This document shows positions 15,581 through 24,216 of a DNA stretch of 64,000 nucleotides, in pieces. The notes under the pieces are model-generated. The model did not search any database. It was not told the DNA's origin and saw only the letters and a list, made by a program, of their open reading frames with translations. The DNA is taken from the NCBI RefSeq assembly GCF_007830315.1, contig NZ_VLKJ01000003.1, positions 1 through 64,000 on the forward strand, read 5' to 3'. Each line of letters opens with the position of its first letter. Positions within the stretch are counted from its first letter, which is position 1. The stretch comes from Novosphingobium taihuense (GTDB lineage Bacteria > Pseudomonadota > Alphaproteobacteria > Sphingomonadales > Sphingomonadaceae). Both the position numbers and the translations under genes were made by a program.

Positions 15581-17584
15581 TCACTGGCAGGCCAGGCATT
15601 CCTCGTAGTCGGTCTCGCCGGCCGAGAGCTCGATCTTGGGGGCCTCGGCGGTGTTGTCCGCCTCGACACCACCGGCGAAGCCTGCGCGCTGGACCGACTT
15701 AGAGCGGAGGTAGTAGAGCGACTTGATGCCCTTCTCCCACGCCTGGAAGTGCAGCATCATCAGGTCCCACTTGTCGACATCGGCCGGGATATAGAGGTTC
15801 AGCGACTGGGCCTGATCGATATAGGGCGTGCGGTCTGCGGCAAATTCGAGCAGCCAGCGCTGGTCGATTTCGAAGCTGGTCTTGTAGACCGCCTTTTCCT
15901 CCGGCGAGAGGAAATCGAGGTGCTGGATCGAGCCGCCATGTTCGAGGATCGAGTTCCACACGTTGGTGGAATCCTTGCTCTTTCCGGCCAGCAGTTTCTG
16001 CAGATAGGGGTTCTTGACCACAAACGAGCCCGAGAGGGTCTTGTGCGTGTAGATGTTGGCCGGGATCGGCTCGATGCAGGCAGAGGTGCCGCCGCAGATG
16101 ATCGAAATCGACGCGGTGGGAGCAATCGCCATCTTGCAGCTGAAGCGCTGCATCACGCCCATGTCGGCAGCATCGGGGCACGGTCCCCGCTCCTGCGCCA
16201 GCACCAGCGAAGCCTCGTCAGCTTTGGCGGCGACGTGCTTGAACATCTTGAGGTTCCACGCCTTGGCCATCGCGCTTTCAAAGGCGATGCCCTTGAGCTG
16301 GAGGAAGGAGTGGAAGCCCATCACGCCCATGCCGACCGAACGTTCGCGCATGGCCGAATACTTGGCGCGAGCCATCTCGTCGGGCGCGCGATCGATGTAG
16401 TCCTGCAGCACGTTGTCGAGGAAGCGCAGCACGTCCTCGATGAAGCGCTTGTCCGCGTTCCACTCGTCCCAGGTTTCAAGGTTGAGCGAGGACAGGCAGC
16501 AAACCGCAGTGCGATCGTTGCCGAGATGGTCGCGGCCCGTCGGCAGGGTGATTTCCGAGCAGAGGTTCGAGGTCGAGACCTTGAGGCCCAGATCGCGGTG
16601 ATGCTTGGGCATCATGCGGTTCACCGTGTCGTTGAACACGATGTAGGGCTCGCCCGTGGCAAGGCGGGTTTCGACTAGCTTCTGGAACAGCGAGCGCGCA
16701 TCGACCGTGGCGCGGACAGAACCGTCCTTGGGGCTGCGCAGGTGGAATTCGGAACCGTCACGCACGGCTTCCATGAATTCGTCGGTCAACAGCACGCCAT
16801 GGTGGAGGTTCAGCGCCTTGCGGTTGAAGTCACCCGAAGGTTTGCGGATCTCGAGGAATTCCTCGATTTCCGGATGGCTGACATCAAGGTAGCAGGCGGC
16901 TGAACCACGGCGCAGCGAGCCCTGGCTGATCGCCAAGGTCAGCGAATCCATCACGCGGACGAAAGGAATGATGCCGCTGGTCTTGCCGTTTAGGCCGACA
17001 GATTCGCCGATGCCGCGGACCTTGCCCCAATAGGTGCCGATGCCGCCACCACGCGAGGCGAGCCAGACGTTCTCGTTCCAGGTGGCGACGATGCCTTCGA
17101 GGCTGTCGTCAACCGAGTTCAGATAGCACGAGATCGGCAGGCCGCGGCCGGTGCCGCCGTTCGAAAGAACCGGCGTTGCGGGCATGAACCACAGCTTCGA
17201 GATGTAGTCGTAGAGACGCTGGGCGTGATCCTGATCGTCAGCATAGGCATCGGCCACGCGGGCGAACAGATCCTGATACTTCTCGCCGGGCAGGAGGTAG
17301 CGATCGTCGAGCGTATCCTTACCGAAATCGGTCAGGAGCGCATCGCGGGAATCGTCGGTGACGATGGTGAAGCGGCGCGGATTGACCTTCTTGGAATCGC
17401 TGACCGGCGCAGCCGCGACGGCCGCTGCCGCAACGCTTGCCGCCATGCCCGCCACGAGAGCCTCGCTGCCTGCATCCTTGCTGTTCATGTCGAGTGCCTT
17501 CGCCTCACCGGCAGAAGCCGGGGCGCCTGCAAGCGCCAGTTCGTCCTGCGCAACCACGGAGCCGTCTCCAGTCCTGAAATCCAC
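15581..17584 (-). CDS. nrdA: ribonucleoside-diphosphate reductase alpha subunit NrdA
   Basis: The catalytic R1 subunit, about 667 residues, reduces ribonucleotides. It shows PATPVLSNGGTGRGLPISCYLNS (active-site Cys), NLCSEITLPT (the N-x-C-x-E catalytic triad region), and the C-terminal redox pair ECLACQ. The N-terminus has no ATP-cone; instead residues about 20-62 are Ala-rich and of low complexity. It is therefore shorter than E. coli NrdA (about 760). I chose GTG 17584, which has GGGGG seven bases upstream, over GTG 17638, which has none. Confidence 0.95.
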   Translation of the reverse strand: MDFRTGDGSVVAQDELALAGAPASAGEAKALDMNSKDAGSEALVAGMAASVAAAAVAAAPVSDSKKVNPRRFTIVTDDSRDALLTDFGKDTLDDRYLLPGEKYQDLFARVADAYADDQDHAQRLYDYISKLWFMPATPVLSNGGTGRGLPISCYLNSVDDSLEGIVATWNENVWLASRGGGIGTYWGKVRGIGESVGLNGKTSGIIPFVRVMDSLTLAISQGSLRRGSAACYLDVSHPEIEEFLEIRKPSGDFNRKALNLHHGVLLTDEFMEAVRDGSEFHLRSPKDGSVRATVDARSLFQKLVETRLATGEPYIVFNDTVNRMMPKHHRDLGLKVSTSNLCSEITLPTGRDHLGNDRTAVCCLSSLNLETWDEWNADKRFIEDVLRFLDNVLQDYIDRAPDEMARAKYSAMRERSVGMGVMGFHSFLQLKGIAFESAMAKAWNLKMFKHVAAKADEASLVLAQERGPCPDAADMGVMQRFSCKMAIAPTASISIICGGTSACIEPIPANIYTHKTLSGSFVVKNPYLQKLLAGKSKDSTNVWNSILEHGGSIQHLDFLSPEEKAVYKTSFEIDQRWLLEFAADRTPYIDQAQSLNLYIPADVDKWDLMMLHFQAWEKGIKSLYYLRSKSVQRAGFAGGVEADNTAEAPKIELSAGETDYEECLACQ

Positions 17585-17602
17585 GTCGCAACCCCCGTTC
17601 GC

Positions 17603-17630
17603 AGGCCCGGCAGCCTTGCGGGCCGGGCCT
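17603..17630 (-). promoter_or_regulatory. inverted repeat in the nrdA leader
   Basis: AGGCCCGG (17603-17610) and CCGGGCCT (17623-17630) can form an 8-bp hairpin just upstream of the GTG at 17584. Its place between two candidate starts suggests it is untranslated leader. The role is unknown. Confidence 0.4.
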
Positions 17631-17638
17631 AAATCCAC

Positions 17639-18080
17639 ACTCGAATCGGGCGATATCCCGATCCTACAGGAGACGGAACGAAAGTGGAACGATTATGTCC
17701 CGCAACGCCCTGCCCCGAAAACGCCTGATCGCAGCCTTGATGCCCTGAGCGCAGGCAAAGCGTTGCCAATGCGCGCAAAACACGCCCAAGCGCTCTAAAC
17801 TAGGTTTAGAGGTCCCCCTGAAGCCCGACCACAACCTATAGTGCCTCAACCGGAATCAGACACAAGAGGGTAAACGTCCAGACGAAGACTCGATTCGTCG
17901 CACATCCGATTCGTTTCGTCGCTGCAAAAGTCATGCTGCAGTGCAGCGACGCGTGGAAAGAGCGGCACTTCAAGTGGCAAATGACATCCGTCGAAATATT
18001 TTTCGCACGTCCCAGCAAATTGTGGACAAGAACCGGTCAACAGCCACCATATGTGGTGTCCACAGGAATGGAGTGCGTTT
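17639..18080. promoter_or_regulatory. divergent nrdA / GlsB-family intergenic control region
   Basis: This stretch of about 440 bp holds no convincing gene. It contains the perfect palindrome CTCTAAAC-TAG-GTTTAGAG (17793-17811); four GANTC sites within 60 bp (17853, 17887, 17892, 17908); the 9-bp inverted repeat CGTCGCTGC / GCAGCGACG (17917-17951); and TGTGGACAA at 18021, which is one base from a DnaA box. GANTC is the CcrM methylation target in alphaproteobacteria. The region looks built for cell-cycle-dependent control of nrdA; that role is inferred. Confidence 0.5.
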
Positions 18081-18329
18081 GTGCTGAATCTTCTCTCGAT
18101 CGTGTTCACTGGCCTTGTTGTGGGCGTGCTGGCGCGGTTCTTCTATCCCGGTGACGTAGACATCGGGCTACTCAAGACGATCCTGCTCGGCGTGGGCGGT
18201 GCGCTGGTGGCGGGCGTGTTCGCGAGCTGGAAGTCGGGCGGTAGATTCGGCGACGGCGTGAACCGGGCCGGCTGCCTTGCGTCGGTGATCGGCGCAATGC
18301 TGCTGATCTTCGTCGGGCGCAGTCTCTAG
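18081..18329 (+). CDS. GlsB/YeaQ/YmgE-type small membrane protein
   Basis: An 82-residue protein with three hydrophobic segments and the family pattern LVVGVLARFFYPGDVDIGLLKTILLG followed by GCLASVIGAMLLIFV. The family is Gly-rich, transglycosylase-associated or stress-induced by annotation; no activity is proven. The GTG at 18081 has GGAG seven bases upstream. It is divergent from nrdA and overlaps the 3' end of the convergent ComM-type gene by 4 bp. Confidence 0.8.
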   Translation: MLNLLSIVFTGLVVGVLARFFYPGDVDIGLLKTILLGVGGALVAGVFASWKSGGRFGDGVNRAGCLASVIGAMLLIFVGRSL

Positions 18330-19834
18330 GCCCGAGGCGCCACGCGCCGGTAGCTGAGCGCTTCGGCGACATGGATGCGCCCCACCGTTTCCACGCCTGC
18401 CAGATCGGCGATGGTGCGAGCCACACGCAGCATGCGGGTATAGCCGCGCGCTGAGAGGCGCATGGCTTCGGCTGCCTGGGCCAGCAGCTTGCGGCCCGGT
18501 TCGTCCGGCGTGGCATGGGCATCGAGCAGATCGCCGTTCAGCTCCGCGTTGGAGCGGAAGGGTGTGCCTTCGAGGCGGGCAGTCTGGACCAATCTTGCCC
18601 GTGCCACACGTGCGGCAACCTGATCCGAACCTTCCGCTGGCGGCGGCAAGGCCAGATCTGCGGCGGATACGGGATCGACTTCGACGTGCAGGTCTATGCG
18701 GTCGAGCAAGGGGCCTGAGACTTTCGACTGGTAATCCGCAGCGCAGCGCGGGGCTCGGCTGCAGCCGAGTGCGGGATCGCCGAGGTGCCCGCAACGGCAA
18801 GGGTTCATCGCGGCGATAAGTTGGACCCGCGCGGGAAAGGTGACATGGGCATTGGCGCGGGCGACGGTGACCTCGCCTGTTTCGAGCGGCTGGCGCAGGG
18901 AATCGAGGACGACGCGCTGGAATTCGGGCAGTTCGTCGAGGAACAGCACGCCGAGATGGGCGAGGCTGACCTCGCCCGGTCGCACCTTCAGCCCGCCGCC
19001 CGTCAGCGCCGCCATTGAGGCGGAGTGGTGGGGGGCACGGAAAGGGCGGGCACGGCTGATCCGCCCATCCTCGAGTGTCCCGGCGACCGAAGCGACCATC
19101 GAAACCTCAAGCGCCTCTGCCGGAGTCAGTTCGGGCAGGATGCCGGGGAGGCACGAGGCAAGCAGAGACTTTCCGGCACCGGGCGGGCCTGACATCAGCA
19201 GGTTGTGAGAGCCCGCCGCTGCGATCTCCAGCGCGCGCTTGGCGGTTTCCTGCCCCTTCACCTGCTTGAGATCGGCCATGCGGCGGGGCGGGTCTGCCAC
19301 GCCTTGCGTGGGCTGCGGCAACCGGCTGGTGCCCTTGAGGTGGTTGAGCAGGCCGATCAGATCAGGCGCGGCGATCACGTCGATCCCGCTGGCCCAGCGC
19401 GCCTCGGGCCCTTGCGCAGCGGGACAGATCAGGCCCTTGTCCTCACCACTGGCGTGCAATGCCGCCAGCAGCACGCCGGGCGAGGGCAGCACGCGGCCAT
19501 CGAGCGCCAGTTCCCCAACAGCCACGTAATCGGCGATCTGTTCGAGATCGACAACGCCCATGGCGGCCAGCAGTGCGAGGGCAATCGGCAGGTCATAGTG
19601 CGAGCCTTCCTTGGGCAGGTCTGCCGGAGAGAGGTTCACGGTGATCCGCTTGGGCGGCAGTGCCAGACCCAACGCGGAGAGCGCAGACGACACCCGCTCG
19701 CGGCTTTCGCCCACGGCCTTGTCAGGCAGGCCAACGACGCGGAAGGCGGGGAGGCCGGGGGCGACCTGGCACTGAACCTCGACAGCGCGCGCCTCGAGCC
19801 CGAGATAGGCAACCGTCGATACCAGCGCGACCAT
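18326..19834 (-). CDS. comM: YifB/ComM family Mg-chelatase-like AAA+ ATPase
   Basis: A 502-residue protein. The N-terminal domain is Lon-protease-like (TVAYLGLEARAVEVQCQVAPGLPAFRVVGLPDKAV). The central AAA+ module has Walker A SGPPGAGKS and Walker B LGVLFLDELPEF, and the C-terminal part is Mg-chelatase-like (PCRCGHLGDPALGCSRAP). ComM is a helicase that promotes branch migration during natural transformation. The ATG at 19834 is the family start (MVALVSTVAYLG). Confidence 0.92.
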   Translation of the reverse strand: MVALVSTVAYLGLEARAVEVQCQVAPGLPAFRVVGLPDKAVGESRERVSSALSALGLALPPKRITVNLSPADLPKEGSHYDLPIALALLAAMGVVDLEQIADYVAVGELALDGRVLPSPGVLLAALHASGEDKGLICPAAQGPEARWASGIDVIAAPDLIGLLNHLKGTSRLPQPTQGVADPPRRMADLKQVKGQETAKRALEIAAAGSHNLLMSGPPGAGKSLLASCLPGILPELTPAEALEVSMVASVAGTLEDGRISRARPFRAPHHSASMAALTGGGLKVRPGEVSLAHLGVLFLDELPEFQRVVLDSLRQPLETGEVTVARANAHVTFPARVQLIAAMNPCRCGHLGDPALGCSRAPRCAADYQSKVSGPLLDRIDLHVEVDPVSAADLALPPPAEGSDQVAARVARARLVQTARLEGTPFRSNAELNGDLLDAHATPDEPGRKLLAQAAEAMRLSARGYTRMLRVARTIADLAGVETVGRIHVAEALSYRRVAPRA

Positions 19835-20015
19835 GCATCCTCCTGCCCGATACGGGACAATACGGAGCGTAGCGCCTTCAGGCGCATCCAGGGGGCGGGA
19901 TGCTGCCATTTCCGAGGCATTCCCGTCGAAGCCGCGCTCCAGAAAACACGGTGAACCGAATTTAACCCCGTTCCTTGGCAATTCGGCAATCCGCTCGGGC
20001 GGAAAGCTTGAGCCG

Positions 20016-20714
20016 ATGCTCCGCCGTCTCGCCTTGCCTGCAATCTGCGCCCTGCTGGCGTGCCAACCTGCGCTTGCGCGCGAGGTCAGCACGCGGACAT
20101 GGGTCGAGAACGGCGTCACCTGGACCGAGACAACGGTCGTCGAAGTCGAGGAGCCAGGATCGGAGCGGCTCGTCGGCCTGTCTCGTGCCGATGTGAAGGG
20201 CGTGGCGAGCTTCGGGCCGTTCGAGGTGCTCGACGGCAATCGAGCGGCGCTCGTCGCCGAGACTGACAGCTATTCCCCGGCCGATTTCCAGAAGATGCTG
20301 CGCGCCTATCCCGGCATTCGCGTGCTGGAAATGCCCGATTGCCCCGGCACGGTCGACGATTTTGCCAACCTGCGCCTTGGCCGGATGATCCGCGCGCAGG
20401 GCATCGCCACGCATGTGCCGGACCACGGCTCGGTGCGTTCAGGCGCGGTCGAGCTGTTTCTGGCAGGCGCCAGCCGCAGTGCCGCCCCCGACGCTGAATT
20501 CATGGTCCATTCGTGGATCGATGAGGACGGGCGCGAACCGGACGACTTTGCCGCCTCGGCCCCGGTCAACCGCGCGTACCTCGACTACTATCGCGAGATG
20601 GGACTGGCGGCGGACAAGGCAGCGGCGTTCTATGCGCTGACCAACTCGGTCCCGAACGAGGACGTCCTGACGCTCGGCACCGCTGATCTGGCACAATACG
20701 CGGCGCTGAACTGA
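20016..20714 (+). CDS. secreted ClpP/crotonase-fold-like protein, degenerate active site
   Basis: A 232-residue exported protein with a signal peptide (LRRLALPAICALLACQPALA). The mature part follows predicted periplasmic ClpP-fold proteins: DSYSPADFQKMLRAYPGIRVLEM, RLGRMIRAQGIATHV, SGAVELFLAG and a His in FMVHSW. In typical members the third block reads CASACxxxFLAG; here the Cys pair is lost, while a Ser and the later His remain. Activity is therefore uncertain. The gene is divergent from comM and ends 12 bp before the convergent polA stop. Confidence 0.6.
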   Translation: MLRRLALPAICALLACQPALAREVSTRTWVENGVTWTETTVVEVEEPGSERLVGLSRADVKGVASFGPFEVLDGNRAALVAETDSYSPADFQKMLRAYPGIRVLEMPDCPGTVDDFANLRLGRMIRAQGIATHVPDHGSVRSGAVELFLAGASRSAAPDAEFMVHSWIDEDGREPDDFAASAPVNRAYLDYYREMGLAADKAAAFYALTNSVPNEDVLTLGTADLAQYAALN

Positions 20715-20726
20715 AGCCCGGCGCGC

Positions 20727-23570
20727 CTAGTGCGCGGCGCCCCATGACAGGCCGGTGCCGATCTCGACGCCCAGCGGCACCGTGAGCTTGACCGCCGGTT
20801 CCGCCGCTGTCGCCATCACCCGCTCGATCACCGGCCTTGCCGCCGCCACGTCTCCTTCGGGCAGTTCGAACACCAGTTCGTCGTGGACCTGCAGCAGCAT
20901 CTTCACGTGGCCGAGACCGGCTTCGGCAAGTGCCGGCATCATGCGAGCCATGGCCCGCTTGATGATGTCGGCGCTGGTGCCCTGGATCGGCGCGTTGATC
21001 GCGGCGCGTTCGCTGCCCTGACGCTCGGCCTGGTTCTTGGAACCGATGCGCGGAAACCAGGTCTTGCGGCCGAACAGCGTTTCGGAATAGCCGCACTCGC
21101 GCACGCTCTCCAATGTTTCGTGGATGTAGCGCTGTATGCCCGGGAAGCGTTCGAAGTAGCGGTCGATCATCGCCTGCGCCTCGTCAGCGCTCACGCCCAG
21201 ACGCCCGCCGAGGCCCCAGCGGCTGATACCGTAGAGGATGGCGAAGTTGATCGTCTTGGCGCGGCCGCGCGTGTCGCGGTCGACCGTGCCGAACATTTCC
21301 ATCGCCGTGCGCGCGTGAATATCCTCGCCAGCAGCGAAGGCTTCCTTCAGCGCCGGAACATCGGCCATGTGCGCGGCAAGGCGCAGTTCGATCTGGCTGT
21401 AGTCGGCGGCGAGCAGGACGTTGCCCGGCTCGGCCACGAAGGCATCGCGGATCTGGCGGCCGATCTCGGTGCGGATCGGGATGTTCTGGAGATTCGGCTC
21501 GTTGGACGAGAGGCGTCCGGTCTGTGCCCCCACGAGGCTGTAACTGGTGTGGACGCGCCCGGTATCGGGATTGATCGCGGCCTGCAGCGCATCAGTGTAG
21601 GTTGACTTGAGCTTCGACAGCTGCCGCCATTCCAGCACCAGCGTGGCGACTTCCGCCCCTTGCGCGGCAAGGCCTTCCAGCACGGACTGGTCGGTCGAAT
21701 ACTGGCCGGTCTTGCCCTTCTTGCCGCCCTTGTAGCCAAGCTTGTCGAACAGCACTTCGCCAAGCTGCTTGGGGCTGCCGATGGTGAAGGCCATGCCCGC
21801 CGCTTCGTGGATCACGCCTTCGAGGCGGGCGATCTGCGTGGCAAACTCGGAGGAAAGGCCCGCCAGACGCTCACGATCGACCTTGATGCCGTTGCGCTCC
21901 ATCATCGCGACGACAGGCACCAGCGGCCTGTCGACCTTCTGGTAGACCCGCATTCCGCCTTCCTCGACCAGCCGTGGCTGGAACAGGCGATGGAGGCGCC
22001 AAGTGACGTCTGCGTCCTCGGCGGCATAGCGCGTGGCGTCCGCCAACGGCACTTCGGCGAAGGAAATCGCCTTCTTGCCCGTGCCGCACAGGTCCTTGAA
22101 CTTCATCGTCGCGTGCAGCAGGTGCCGTTCGGACAATTCGTCCATGCCGTGCCCGGCAACGCCCACTTCGCCCCGGCCCGCATCAAGGCAGAAGCTCATC
22201 ACCATCGTATCGTCGATGGGGGCGACCATTATGCCATGGCGGGCAAGGATATTGAGGTCGTACTTGATGTTCTGGCCGACCTTCAGCACCGCATCGCTTT
22301 CCAGCAGCGGCTTCAGCGCGGCGAGCGCTTCGGCGCGATCCACCTGCACCGGCTTTTCGGCAAACATGTCGGACCCGCCGTGGCCCAACGGTATGTAGCA
22401 GGCATCATTGGGGCCGAGCGCAAGGCTGACCCCGACCAGATCGGCGCGCATTGCATCGAGCGCGCTGGTCTCGGTGTCCACCGCCACCACACGCGCGGCA
22501 AAGGCCCGTGCGATCCACTGCTGCAGTTCGCTCATCGACTGGACGCAAGCGTAGGCGGAAAGGTCCGGCGCGGGCCATGAGGGCAGCGGCTGGCGATTGC
22601 CACCCTGGGGAGAGGCAGGAGCCGCAGCCTGATTCTCGGGCTTGGCGGGATTGAGCTGGGTCTTTGGTCCCGGGCTGCCCTTGCCGTCATCCAGGCGGCG
22701 CAGCAGGCTGGTGAAGCCATGCTCTTCGAGGAAGGCTGCCAATGGTTCGCGCGGAATCTGACCTAGTGCGAAGTCCTCGATCGGGATCGGAAGAGCGCAG
22801 TCTTCCTTGAGCTGGACCAGCACGCGCGAAAGGCGCGCCATGTCGGCCTGCTCGATCAGGCTTTCGCGCAATTTGCCCGGCTTCATCGAAGGCGCAGCGG
22901 CTAGCGCCGATTCGAGATCGCCGTGTTCCTGAATCAGTTTGGTAGCGGTCTTCGGGCCGATGCCGCGAATCCCGGGCACGTTGTCAACCGAATCACCCAT
23001 CAAGGCGAGAACGTCGCCGACCTTCTCGGGGGGTACACCGAACTTCTCGACCACTTCGGGCACGTCGATGCGCAGGTTCTTCATCGTATCGAGCATGTCG
23101 ACGCAACCGCCGCCGGTCCCGCACTTGCCGACCAGCTGCATCAGGTCCTTGTCGGACGAGACGATTGTGACATCCCAGCCGCGCAGAGTGGCGGCACGGG
23201 CGTAAGAGGCGATGAGATCATCAGCCTCGAGCGCGTCTTCCTCGATGCAGGCGAGGCTGAAGGCCCGCGTCGCGTCACGGATCAGCGGGAACTGCGGGAC
23301 CAGGTCTTCGGGCGGAGGAGGACGGTTGGCCTTGTACTGGTCGTAAAGATCATTGCGGAACGAGGTTCCTGCCTTGTCGAGAATCACGGCGAGGTGCGTC
23401 GGGCCATCGGCCTTGTGCAGGTCCTCTGCCAGTTTCCACAGCATGGTCGTGTAGCCGTAGACCGCCCCCACCGGGGTACCTGCCGGATTGGTCAAAGGCG
23501 GAAGGCGATGGTAGGCGCGGAAGATGTAGGCCGACCCGTCGACCAGATAGAGATGCTGTTTTTCGTCCAT
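20727..23570 (-). CDS. polA: DNA polymerase I
   Basis: The 947-residue enzyme has three domains. The 5'-3' exonuclease is residues about 1-290 (YLVDGSAYIFRAYHRLPPL, SVDNVPGIRGIGPKTA). The 3'-5' exonuclease is about 350-540, with VVAVDTETSALD keeping the D-x-E metal pair, so it should proofread. The polymerase is about 570-947: LLAADYSQIELRL (motif A), RGRAKTINFAILYGIS (motif B) and QVHDELVFEL (motif C). It functions in gap repair and Okazaki primer removal. It is monocistronic. Confidence 0.97.
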   Translation of the reverse strand: MDEKQHLYLVDGSAYIFRAYHRLPPLTNPAGTPVGAVYGYTTMLWKLAEDLHKADGPTHLAVILDKAGTSFRNDLYDQYKANRPPPPEDLVPQFPLIRDATRAFSLACIEEDALEADDLIASYARAATLRGWDVTIVSSDKDLMQLVGKCGTGGGCVDMLDTMKNLRIDVPEVVEKFGVPPEKVGDVLALMGDSVDNVPGIRGIGPKTATKLIQEHGDLESALAAAPSMKPGKLRESLIEQADMARLSRVLVQLKEDCALPIPIEDFALGQIPREPLAAFLEEHGFTSLLRRLDDGKGSPGPKTQLNPAKPENQAAAPASPQGGNRQPLPSWPAPDLSAYACVQSMSELQQWIARAFAARVVAVDTETSALDAMRADLVGVSLALGPNDACYIPLGHGGSDMFAEKPVQVDRAEALAALKPLLESDAVLKVGQNIKYDLNILARHGIMVAPIDDTMVMSFCLDAGRGEVGVAGHGMDELSERHLLHATMKFKDLCGTGKKAISFAEVPLADATRYAAEDADVTWRLHRLFQPRLVEEGGMRVYQKVDRPLVPVVAMMERNGIKVDRERLAGLSSEFATQIARLEGVIHEAAGMAFTIGSPKQLGEVLFDKLGYKGGKKGKTGQYSTDQSVLEGLAAQGAEVATLVLEWRQLSKLKSTYTDALQAAINPDTGRVHTSYSLVGAQTGRLSSNEPNLQNIPIRTEIGRQIRDAFVAEPGNVLLAADYSQIELRLAAHMADVPALKEAFAAGEDIHARTAMEMFGTVDRDTRGRAKTINFAILYGISRWGLGGRLGVSADEAQAMIDRYFERFPGIQRYIHETLESVRECGYSETLFGRKTWFPRIGSKNQAERQGSERAAINAPIQGTSADIIKRAMARMMPALAEAGLGHVKMLLQVHDELVFELPEGDVAAARPVIERVMATAAEPAVKLTVPLGVEIGTGLSWGAAH

Positions 23571-23851
23571 CGGGCGGTGTTAGCAGGGCGGAAGGGCCGC
23601 GTCATGGGGATTGCAGGAGGAACTCTCAGCAACGTTCTGACGCATGCGCGGGTCGCTTCAACGCACGGAATTCCGGCAAAAAAAAGGCATAGCGGGCCGC
23701 AAAGCACCAAGCCTGCGACAGAATGCATACGTCTTGTGCTTGCAACGCGATGAATTGCCGATTAATTGGGTCAGGAAGTCTACCGACTGAGTAGGCTTTG
23801 CGGCGGGCTGCTTGCCCGGCGCTGTTCACTTCAATCCAGGGATTGTACCGC

Positions 23852-24040
23852 ATGCGCAAGCTCATCCTCGCCGCTGTCGCCGGCACCGCCTTCGCCCTCG
23901 CTGGCTGCTCGGAAAAGCCGGCAGCTGAAGCCACCGAAGCTGCTGTTGAAGCAACTGAAGCTGCAACCGACATGGCTGCTGACGCTTCGGGCGCCGCTTC
24001 GGAAGCCGCCGCTGACGCGAGCGAAGCTGCTTCGATGTAA
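23852..24040 (+). CDS. small alanine-rich lipoprotein
   Basis: A 62-residue protein with a lipobox (TAFALAGC, lipidated Cys about residue 19). The mature part of about 43 residues consists almost only of Ala, Glu, Ser, Asp and Thr in imperfect repeats (EATEAA, ASGAASEAA), expected to form a helix or coiled coil. It is reminiscent of small Lpp-like or hypothetical sphingomonad lipoproteins. A strong terminator directly after the gene suggests a highly expressed monocistronic message. Confidence 0.75.
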   Translation: MRKLILAAVAGTAFALAGCSEKPAAEATEAAVEATEAATDMAADASGAASEAAADASEAASM

Positions 24041-24075
24041 TTCCCGCCCGCAAGGGCAGGTTACACGAGATAGAG

Positions 24076-24112
24076 GGGGCGTGGTCTTCGGACCGCGCCC
24101 CTTTCGCTTTTT
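24076..24112 (+). terminator. strong intrinsic terminator with UUCG loop
   Basis: GGGGCGTGGTC (24076-24086), loop TTCG, GACCGCGCCCC (24091-24101), then TTT and TTTTT. The C(UUCG)G loop is among the most stable tetraloops. Confidence 0.9.
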
Positions 24113-24216
24113 CGAGTTTCAAGAACCGAGGAAAGAGCCAAAGCCGTCATGGCGCGTGGCAGGGCAGACGCAGGCGGTGTTCCCTTCGGGGGATCAGCGC
24201 CGGATTTGGAGACCCG

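Noticed and set aside
13990..15672. 560-residue minus-strand frame over DUF2171 and PepSY genes
   Set aside because: It crosses a terminator, inverted repeats and recognised genes; no domain is seen.
17793..17843. NrdR box pair upstream of nrdA
   Set aside because: A CAC-N8-GTG match at 17830 exists, but the core is not AT-rich enough and no partner lies at the expected 31-32 bp.
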